A stretch of DNA of 8,440 bases from DASUFI01 sp036274635 (GTDB lineage Bacteria > Planctomycetota > B15-G4): contig DASUFI010000140.1 of assembly GCA_036274635.1 (NCBI GenBank), positions 1 to 8,440 on the forward strand, given 5' to 3'. This document shows positions 1 to 6,852 of this stretch, piece by piece; the stretch's first letter is position 1, and every line of letters begins with the position of its first letter. The translations under genes were made by a program, and so were the position numbers. A model generated the notes under the pieces. That model searched no databases. It saw nothing but the letters and a program-made list of their open reading frames with translations, and was not told the origin of the DNA.

Positions 1-3000
1 CGATCAAGGCCAAGATGGCCGGCGGCGCGGCTCCAGCCGCGGCGCCTGCGGCGGCCGCAGCGGCCAAGCCCGCAGCGGCGGCGGCTCCGGCGGCGGCTGC
101 ACCCGCGGCCTCCGAGGCCGACGTGGCCGCGCGCGTCGCGGCTCTCAAGGCCAAGATGGAGGCCGGCAAGGGCGCGCCCGCGCCCCGACTGTCCGCGGCG
201 GGCGCCCCGGCCGTGGTGGCCGCGCCCGTCAAGCCCGCGCCCGCCAAGGCGCCGGCCGGCAAGCCCATCTGGCCGGTGCAGCCCATCGACCGCACGAGCT
301 TCGGCGAGGAGCGCCTCTACGCGCCGGGCAAGCTGGCGCGCTGGTTCACGCTGGGCGGCGCGGTGCTCACGGTGGCCGTGGTGCTCATGCTGCGCCACGA
401 CTGGGTGCGCGACTGGAAGGACTTCCAGAGCCAGTTCCGCGACATCAAGATCAAGATGGGTCAGCAGGCGGTGGCGGCCGCCGACCAGGCCATCGACAAG
501 GACAAGCTGGCGCAGCTCGAGGCCGACGCTGCGGCCGCGGAGGCCGAGGTGTCCGCGCGCTCCGCCGACGTCGCGCGCCTGCAGAAGGAGTGGGAGACGC
601 TCGACGGCGAGCTCTTCCGCGCCGACCAGGACGCCAAGTTCAAGAAGTCCGAGTTCGACGCGCTGCGCTACCAGTTCGAGGAGCTGCGCATGCGGAAGGG
701 CGGGGACGCGGCCGCGCTGGCCGACTCCGACGCCAAGCTGAACGCCATGAAGGCCGACCTGGAGCGGCTGACGGGCATCGCCGATGCCAAGCTCGCCGCG
801 CGCGACGCCAAGAAGGCCGAGATCGACGCGCTGGTCGGGAAGGAGACCGCCGCGAAGAAGGCGCTCGCGGACCTCACCGAGCAGCGCGACAAGGCGGCCG
901 CGCGCCTCGCGCGTATCGACCACAACCTCTTCAACGACGTGATCCGCAACGCGCCCATCGCCGACATGCTGGCGCCCACGGAGAAGATCGACCAGATCGT
1001 CCTGGACAAGCTGCAGGACAACTACAACTTCATGTACGTGGGCAAGATCGACCGCTGCACCACGTGCCACGTGGGCATCGACGACCCGAGCTTCGCCGGG
1101 CCGGACTGGGACGTGCCGGGCAAGCGCGTCTTCATGGCGCACCCGCGCCTCGACCTGTTCGTGAGCGACGGCAGCCCGCACCCCAAGGGCAAGTTCGGCT
1201 GCACGGTGTGCCACCAGGGCCGCGGCCAGGCGGTGGAGTTCCCGCGCACCTTCCACGTGCCGACGGCCGACAAGGACGAGACCGAGGAGGTGAAGAAGGA
1301 GCGCTGGATCGCCGACTACGGCTACGACGAGCACCGGCACTACTGGGACTTCCCCATGGTGCCCTCGGACAAGCTGTACTCGTCCTGCTTCCAGTGCCAC
1401 CAGCAGACGGACCGCATCCAGGGCGTGCCCGAGTACAACCAGAGCCGCCAGCTGGTCGAGGACCTCGGCTGCTACGGCTGCCACAAGATCGAGGGCCTGC
1501 AGCACCTGCGCAAGCCGGGCCCCGACCTGACCAACATCGCCGCCAAGACCACCGAGGACTGGGCGCGCAAGTGGGTCATGGCGCCCAAGAGCTTCCGGCC
1601 GCTGACGCGCATGCCGCAGTTCTTCAACCAGAGCAACACCGGCGGCAAGGTCGACGTGGCGGTCACGGGCGAGGCCGACGAGGTGCGCGACGACCGGCAC
1701 CCGTGGAACAACGAGCAGGACCGCTGGGTGGACGACTGGCGCGCGCGCAACGATGTCGAGGCGCGCGCCATCGTGGGCTACGTCTTCGGCCTGTCGCGCG
1801 AGGCGCTGGCCCGCACCGGCTACGTCCCGACGCCCGCGCCCGGCAAGAGCGGCGACGCGGCGCACGGCAAGCAGCTGTTCACCGAGCGCGGCTGCCTGGG
1901 CTGCCACTCCATGGCGCGCGACCAGCTGGTCGAGGCCACGCACGGTCCGGACCTCTCCGCGGTGGGCAGCAAGGTCAACGGCGCGTGGCTCTTCGACTGG
2001 CTCAAGGACCCGCGCAAGTACTTCCCCACCACGGTCATGCCCAACCTGCGGCTCTCCGACGAGGAGGCGGCCGACCTGGTGGCCTACCTGCTCAGCGGCC
2101 GCGACGCGTCCTGGGAGTCTCGCCCGCAGCCGAAGGCGGACGAGAAGATCCTCGACTCCATCGCCGTCGAGTACCTGTCGGCGGCGTCGGGCGAGGAGAT
2201 CGCGAAGGCCGACCTCGCCCGCATGCGCGGCCAGGGCGGCACGCCGGCGGTGGAGCAGTTCGTGGGCAGCAAGCTCTTCGCGCGCTACGGCTGCAGCGGC
2301 TGCCACCTCGTGCCCGGCCACGAGAACGACAGCGGCGTGGGCACGGAGCTCACCAAGGAAGGCCTCAAGGAACTGAGCAAGTTCGACTTCGGCTTCGAGG
2401 CCGACGTGCACAACCCCGAGGCCATCCCCTTCACGCGGCACGACTTCTTCCGCGCCAAGCTCACCGACCCGCGCGTCTTCGACCGCCTGCCCATCGTGGT
2501 GGCGGACGCGGGCGTGCACCCGGCCGCCGGGCACGAGCCCGACGCGGCGCACGGCCGCATCGAGCGCTACGACGAGAAGCTCAAGGCGCCCGGCGACAAG
2601 CTCAAGATGCCCAACTTCTACCTCGAGCCCGGCGAGGTGGAGCTGGTCACGCAGTTCCTCATGGGCCTGCGCGAGGACGGCATCGACGGGAGCATGAAGC
2701 GCACGCTCAGCGCCGACGAGAAGGTGCTGGAGCAGGCCAGCCGCCTCATCACCGAGCGCAACTGCACCGGCTGCCACCAGATCGGCAAGGTCTCGGCGCC
2801 GATCATCCCCAGCGAGGACACGGTGGACGCCGGCGCGTGGATGGCCAAGCCGCTCGTCGTCGACGGCGAGGGCGGTCGCAAGCAGGTGCTGGCCGCGGGC
2901 GACTGGTTCCAGGACGAGATCTACGACCCGTGGGAGGACGAGGACACCGACACGCTCGACTTCCTGGAGGCCCACGAGGCCACCGGGCCGGTGGTCGTCT

Positions 3001-3608
3001 ACGGCGCGGACGAGGGCGGCATCAAGAAGTTCATCGAGCAGCCCGCGATGCGTCCGCCGGTGCTGCGCAACGAGGGCGCCAAGGTCAACCCCGACTGGCT
3101 CTTCGGCTTCCTGCTCTCGCCCTTCACCGTGCGCACGCACGTCCAGGTGCGCATGCCCACCTTCGGCTTCACCCAGGACCAGGCCATGGCCTTCACGCGC
3201 TGGTTCGCGGCGCGCGCCAACCAGCCCTGGCCCTTCCAGGCCGACACCGACGCGGCCGTCATCCAGGACCTGCTCGACAAGGGCCAGCAGGTCTTCGCCA
3301 AGAACCAGTGCAACCAGTGCCACCCGGCCGGCGGCCAGGAGCCCAGCAACCCGGACAAGACCAACTGGGGCCCCGACCTCGCCATGGCGCAGAAGCGCCT
3401 CAAGGGGGACTGGATCCACGACTGGCTCAAGAACCCGCAGGCCAGCCAGCCCGGCACGAAGATGCCCAACTTCTTCGGCGAGCTGAAGGACGGCAAGTAC
3501 AACGTCTTCGTGAAGGACTGGGAGGAGCAGGTGCGCGCGCTGCAGCACTACCTCAAGCACATGGACAAGGCGCCGCCGCCGGAGAAGCCGGTCTCGCAGG
3601 GCAAGTAG
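1..3608 (+). CDS. Membrane-anchored octaheme c-type cytochrome with coiled-coil stalk (5'-partial)
   Basis: Likely periplasmic electron carrier, possibly serving a quinol-oxidising bc-type complex (inference). Numbering is from the ATG at nt 15, but the frame is open to the left edge (IKAK precedes that Met), so the true start lies upstream. Domains seen: Ala/Pro-rich segment 1-100; one membrane helix about 107-126; charged coiled coil about 150-301 with a Gly-Gly break at 229-230; then heme modules. There are eight CxxCH motifs, starting at C348, C396, C458, C486, C627, C760, C917 and C1099. All 16 cysteines lie in them. Hemes 4-8 are each followed by an MP(N/T/Q)(F/L) motif (M533, M675, M865, M1047, M1150), the usual axial Met of class-I cytochrome c. 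Hemes 1-3 have only nearby His candidates (H376, H389, H414, H440, H442). Hemes 4, 5, 7 and 8 are followed by Trp-rich helices of the WLxxWLKxP type. From memory, such proteins accompany cytochrome b/Rieske genes in planctomycetes and relatives; that neighbourhood is outside the window. The heme count is certain; the partner complex is not. Confidence 0.5.
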   Translation, partial: IKAKMAGGAAPAAAPAAAAAAKPAAAAAPAAAAPAASEADVAARVAALKAKMEAGKGAPAPRLSAAGAPAVVAAPVKPAPAKAPAGKPIWPVQPIDRTSFGEERLYAPGKLARWFTLGGAVLTVAVVLMLRHDWVRDWKDFQSQFRDIKIKMGQQAVAAADQAIDKDKLAQLEADAAAAEAEVSARSADVARLQKEWETLDGELFRADQDAKFKKSEFDALRYQFEELRMRKGGDAAALADSDAKLNAMKADLERLTGIADAKLAARDAKKAEIDALVGKETAAKKALADLTEQRDKAAARLARIDHNLFNDVIRNAPIADMLAPTEKIDQIVLDKLQDNYNFMYVGKIDRCTTCHVGIDDPSFAGPDWDVPGKRVFMAHPRLDLFVSDGSPHPKGKFGCTVCHQGRGQAVEFPRTFHVPTADKDETEEVKKERWIADYGYDEHRHYWDFPMVPSDKLYSSCFQCHQQTDRIQGVPEYNQSRQLVEDLGCYGCHKIEGLQHLRKPGPDLTNIAAKTTEDWARKWVMAPKSFRPLTRMPQFFNQSNTGGKVDVAVTGEADEVRDDRHPWNNEQDRWVDDWRARNDVEARAIVGYVFGLSREALARTGYVPTPAPGKSGDAAHGKQLFTERGCLGCHSMARDQLVEATHGPDLSAVGSKVNGAWLFDWLKDPRKYFPTTVMPNLRLSDEEAADLVAYLLSGRDASWESRPQPKADEKILDSIAVEYLSAASGEEIAKADLARMRGQGGTPAVEQFVGSKLFARYGCSGCHLVPGHENDSGVGTELTKEGLKELSKFDFGFEADVHNPEAIPFTRHDFFRAKLTDPRVFDRLPIVVADAGVHPAAGHEPDAAHGRIERYDEKLKAPGDKLKMPNFYLEPGEVELVTQFLMGLREDGIDGSMKRTLSADEKVLEQASRLITERNCTGCHQIGKVSAPIIPSEDTVDAGAWMAKPLVVDGEGGRKQVLAAGDWFQDEIYDPWEDEDTDTLDFLEAHEATGPVVVYGADEGGIKKFIEQPAMRPPVLRNEGAKVNPDWLFGFLLSPFTVRTHVQVRMPTFGFTQDQAMAFTRWFAARANQPWPFQADTDAAVIQDLLDKGQQVFAKNQCNQCHPAGGQEPSNPDKTNWGPDLAMAQKRLKGDWIHDWLKNPQASQPGTKMPNFFGELKDGKYNVFVKDWEEQVRALQHYLKHMDKAPPPEKPVSQGK
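3..167 (+). repeat. Imperfect repeated LKAKM element in the Ala/Pro-rich N-terminal segment
   Basis: Two in-frame copies, nt 3-26 (I-K-A-K-M-A-G-G) and nt 144-167 (L-K-A-K-M-E-A-G), lie 141 nt apart and share the core AAGGCCAAGATG. The second copy is preceded by a short amphipathic stretch (DVAARVAALKAKM), and each copy is followed by a run of Ala/Pro codons. The part of the first copy that precedes the ATG at nt 15 is cut by the window edge. The repeat argues that translation begins upstream, because the first ATG corresponds to an internal Met of the repeat unit. Its function is unknown; it may be a flexible cytoplasmic tail or a linker to an upstream domain. Confidence 0.5.
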
Positions 3609-3765
3609 TGCCAAGCGCAGGGCGGGGGCGGCGCGGGGCTTCGCGGCTGCAGGCGCCGCTCATCGAGATGTGGCCGGTCGCTGCAGGTCATCGTGCGCGG
3701 CCAGCCAGAGCCCGCGCGGGTGAACTCGTACACGGTTCGGTCTTGACGAGGGCCTGCGCGGCGGC
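3609..3765. other. Convergent intergenic region, no clear terminator
   Basis: This 157-nt gap separates the stop codon of the cytochrome gene from the stop codon of the RND pump gene on the other strand. Two short inverted repeats are visible: GCGGCGC at 3628-3634 with GCGCCGC at 3653-3659 (18-nt loop), and the palindrome CCCGCGCGGG at 3711-3720. Neither is followed by a T-run on either strand, and such pairs arise easily by chance in DNA this rich in GC. Part of the segment (about 3685-3745) is less GC-rich than the genes on either side. A 73-codon minus-strand frame starts at 3769 and crosses the gap into the cytochrome gene; I do not call it a gene. Transcription from both sides must end here, possibly by Rho or by collision. 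Confidence 0.5.
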
Positions 3766-6700
3766 TCATGCGCGGCGCCGCTCGCGCCACCGCTGCACCA
3801 GCGCGTAGAAGCTCGGTAGAGCCAGCAGCGTGAACAGCGTCGACGTGATGAGCCCCCCGGTCATCACGACGGCCAGCGGACGCTCCAGCTCCGTGCCCGG
3901 CAGGCGCAGCACGAGCAGCGGCAGCAGGCCGAGGATGGCGGTGGCCGCGGTCATGAGCTTGGGCCGCACGCGCCCGAGGCAGGCCTCGCGCAGCGCCGCC
4001 TCGAAGGGCCGGCCCTCCGCCACCAGCGCGCGCGTCTGCGTCACGAGCACGAGGCCGTTCTGCACCGCGATGCCCAGCAGGCCGATGAGGCCGACGAGAG
4101 AGGACACGTTCCAGGTCTCGCCGGCCAGCCACAGCGCGAGGATGCCGCCCACGAAGGCGTCCGGCAGCGTGGCCAGGATCACCAGCGACTCGGCCGCCGA
4201 GCCCAGGGCCAGGTCGAGCAGCACGAAGACGGCCACGACCGCGGCGGCGATGGCCAGCAGCAGCGCGCGCGACGACTCCTCCTGCGACTCGACGCGGCCG
4301 CCCAGCGCGACGAAGCAGCCCGGCGGCAGCGGCAGCTCGGCCGCGAGCGCGGCGCGCACGTCCGCCGCCACGCTCGAGAGGTCGCGCCCTTCCACCGAGG
4401 CCTCGATGGCCACGCGCCGCGAGCCGGCCTCGCGGCGGATGGCCGCCGGCCCGCTGCCGGCCTCGATGCGCGCGAGCTGAGCCAGCGGGATGGGCGTGCC
4501 GTCGTGCGCGTCGAGGCGCAGAGCCGCGAGCGCCGCCGGGTCGCGGCGCTCGGGCTCGGCGAGCCGCACCACGAGGTCGTGCCGCCGCTCGCCGCGCCAG
4601 ATCGTCCCCACCTCCTCGCCCGCCAGCGCGACGCGCAGGGCCTCGACGATCTCGCCCGGCGCGAGGCCCGCGCGCGCGGCCGCCTGGCGATCCACCTCGA
4701 GGCGCAGCTGCGGCAGCTCGTCCAGCGGCTCGACGCGCAGGTCCACCAGCCCCGGCACGCGCTCCAGGATCTCCCGCGCGCGCCCGGACAGCTCGCCGAG
4801 CTGCTGGAGGTCCGGGCCGAAGAGGCGCACGGAGATGTCCGCCGGCGTCCCGCCCAGGCCCTCGTCGATGCGCATGCCCAGCGGCGTCGTGACCAGCGAG
4901 CTGACGCCGGGCACGCCGTCGAGGGCGTCGCGCAGCGCGGCTTCCAGCTCCTCGCGGCCGCGCGCGCGGTCCGGGCGCAGCAGCACGAGCACGTCGGAGA
5001 GCACGTGGGGCATGGGGTCCTCGGTGGACTCGCTGCGCCCGGTGCGGCGCACGACGTCGGCCACCTCGGGCACGCCGCGCAGGGCGTCCTCGACGCCGTG
5101 GTTCAGGCGGTCGACCTCGTCCAGCGAGGCCTCGGCCGGCAGCAGGGTCTGCACGAGGAAGGCGCCCTCGTCGAGCTGCGGCATGAAGTCGGCGCCCACA
5201 CGCGTGGCCAGCCAGAGCGCGGGCAGCGTGAGCAGCAGCGCGGCCGCCCGCACGAGGGCGCCGTGCCGCAGGCAGGCATCGAGCAGCGGCGCGTAGCCGC
5301 GCTTGACGGCGCGCACCAGCGCGACGTCGTCGGGCGCGCCCGCGCGCCGCGGCCGCAGCACGAGCCCGGCCGCCAGCGGCACGAGCGTGAGGGCCAGCAG
5401 CAGCGCGGCGGACACCGCCGCCACCACCGCCGCCGCCAGCGGCCGGTACATGCGTCCCTCGAGGCCGGTCATCGCGAACAGCGGCAGGAAGACGGCGATG
5501 ACGATGAGCGTGGCGAACACGATGGGGCGGGCCACCTCGACGGACGCAGCCACCGCCTCGGCGCGCCGCGCCGCGGGCGAGCCGGCGCAGGCGCGCGCGA
5601 GACGGTGCACGACGTTCTCGACCACGATGATGGCCGCGTCCGCCATGAGCCCGACCGCGATGGCCAGCCCGCCCAGCGTCATCGCGTTGAGCCCCGCGCC
5701 GAGGGGCTTCAGGAAGACGCCCGAGAGCAGCAGGGCGACGGGCAGCGTCAGCGTGACCAGCAGCGCCGCCCGCAGGTCGCCCAGCAGCAGCACGAGCACG
5801 AGGACCACGAGGCCCGCGCCCAGGAGGATCGCGCGCTCCACGCCGCCCAGCGACTCGCGCACGAGGTCGGCCTGGTCGTAGACGATGTCCAGCCGCACGC
5901 CCGCGGGCAGGGCGCGGCGCAGCTCGTCCACCGCCGCCTCCACGCCGGCGGCCACGCGCACCGTGTCCGCGCCGAATTGCTTCACCACGCGGCAGCTCAC
6001 GATCTCGCCTTCCATGTGGTGCGCGAGGCCGCGCCGCGTGGCGGGGGCCTCCACGATGTCGGCCACGTCGCCGAGCCGGGCGGGCACGCCGTCGCGCACG
6101 GCCACGACCACCTCGCGCAGGTCGGTCAGGTCGTGCGCGCGGGCCAGGGCGCGCACGGACCACTCGATCGAGCCGTCGGCCAGCACGCCGCAGGAGGCGT
6201 CCTGGCTCGCCGCGCGCGCCGCGTGCAGCACGTCCTCCAGAGTGACGCCGCGCGCCACCATGCGCCCCGGGTCGGGCTGGATCTGGACCTGCCGCAGGTA
6301 GCCGCCCAGGCGCTCCACCGCCGCCACGCCCGGCACCGCGAGCAGCCGGTTGCGCACCTCGAAGTCGGCCAGGTCGCGCAGCGTCATGAGGTCGGCCGCG
6401 CCGGGGTCGGCGTCCAGCGTGACCTCGATGATCTCGTTGAGTCGGCCCGTCAGGCTGGACAGGAGCGGCGCGCCGGTGCCGGCCGGCAGCTGGTCCGCCA
6501 CGGCCGTGAGCCGTTCGGCCACGAGCTGCCGGCAGCGGAACCAGTCCGCGTCCGCCTCGAACTCCAGAGTGAGCTGCGCCACGCCCGGCTGGCTCGTGCT
6601 GCGCACGCGCCGCACGCCCGCCAGCCCGCCGCAGGCGGCCTCGAGCGGGATGACCACGCCCGTCTCCAGCTCCTCGGCCGAGAGCGCCGGGTTCTGGACG

Positions 6701-6852
6701 ATGACGTTGAAGACCGGCGCCGAGAGGTCCGGGAACACGTCGCGCGGCAGCGCGGCCAGCCACGCGCCGCCGAGCGCGGCGCCCAGCAGGGCCAGCAGGA
6801 TGGTGAGCGTGGGTCGCCGCGAGGCGCCGCGCACGAGGCCCTCAATGCTCAT
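3766..6852 (-). CDS. CzcA/CusA-family heavy-metal efflux RND transporter (HME-RND)
   Basis: Inner-membrane proton/metal antiporter, the motor of a tripartite pump. It has 1028 residues, close to CusA and CzcA (about 1050). Visible hallmarks: TM1 about 14-36 followed by LPRDVFPDLSAP, typical of HME-RND; first periplasmic porter region about 37-335; TM2-TM6 about 340-496; TM7 about 533-549; second porter region starting FMPQLDEG (M557); TM8-TM12 about 862-1019. TM4 contains GLMADAAIIVVEN with D405 and E412, the proton-relay acids, at the same numbers as in E. coli CusA. K965 in RVRPK matches the CusA lysine. The Cu/Ag methionines of CusA (M573, M623, M672) align with Q568, L618 and E664, so divalent cations such as Zn, Co, Ni or Cd are more likely than Cu or Ag (inference; alignment from memory). 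I chose the start at 6852 over the in-frame ATG at 6978 because it begins the conserved N-terminus (MSIEGLV), has GGAGG 8 nt upstream, and overlaps the adaptor gene by only 11 nt. Confidence 0.5.
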   Translation of the reverse strand: MSIEGLVRGASRRPTLTILLALLGAALGGAWLAALPRDVFPDLSAPVFNVIVQNPALSAEELETGVVIPLEAACGGLAGVRRVRSTSQPGVAQLTLEFEADADWFRCRQLVAERLTAVADQLPAGTGAPLLSSLTGRLNEIIEVTLDADPGAADLMTLRDLADFEVRNRLLAVPGVAAVERLGGYLRQVQIQPDPGRMVARGVTLEDVLHAARAASQDASCGVLADGSIEWSVRALARAHDLTDLREVVVAVRDGVPARLGDVADIVEAPATRRGLAHHMEGEIVSCRVVKQFGADTVRVAAGVEAAVDELRRALPAGVRLDIVYDQADLVRESLGGVERAILLGAGLVVLVLVLLLGDLRAALLVTLTLPVALLLSGVFLKPLGAGLNAMTLGGLAIAVGLMADAAIIVVENVVHRLARACAGSPAARRAEAVAASVEVARPIVFATLIVIAVFLPLFAMTGLEGRMYRPLAAAVVAAVSAALLLALTLVPLAAGLVLRPRRAGAPDDVALVRAVKRGYAPLLDACLRHGALVRAAALLLTLPALWLATRVGADFMPQLDEGAFLVQTLLPAEASLDEVDRLNHGVEDALRGVPEVADVVRRTGRSESTEDPMPHVLSDVLVLLRPDRARGREELEAALRDALDGVPGVSSLVTTPLGMRIDEGLGGTPADISVRLFGPDLQQLGELSGRAREILERVPGLVDLRVEPLDELPQLRLEVDRQAAARAGLAPGEIVEALRVALAGEEVGTIWRGERRHDLVVRLAEPERRDPAALAALRLDAHDGTPIPLAQLARIEAGSGPAAIRREAGSRRVAIEASVEGRDLSSVAADVRAALAAELPLPPGCFVALGGRVESQEESSRALLLAIAAAVVAVFVLLDLALGSAAESLVILATLPDAFVGGILALWLAGETWNVSSLVGLIGLLGIAVQNGLVLVTQTRALVAEGRPFEAALREACLGRVRPKLMTAATAILGLLPLLVLRLPGTELERPLAVVMTGGLITSTLFTLLALPSFYALVQRWRERRRA

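Noticed and set aside
2937..2972. EF-hand-like DxDxD calcium loop in cytochrome module 7
   Set aside because: The acidic run has Asp at positions 1, 3 and 5, but lacks the central Gly and the Glu at position 12. It is better described as an acidic patch.
3628..3720. Rho-independent terminator in the convergent gap
   Set aside because: The stems are short (7 and 3-5 bp), one loop is long, and no T-run follows on either strand.
3743..3748. TTGACG resembling a -35 box on the plus strand
   Set aside because: No -10-like element follows at a suitable distance, and no plus-strand gene lies downstream.
590..3808. Plus-strand frame of about 1070 residues inside the cytochrome gene
   Set aside because: Arg/Gly/Pro-rich translation with no domain; it is out of phase with a gene that has eight canonical heme motifs.
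3548..6763. Minus-strand frame of about 1070 residues in a second phase across the RND gene
   Set aside because: It is an Arg/Ala/Gly/Pro-rich shadow of the RND pump gene caused by very high GC, which removes stop codons. No family motif is present.
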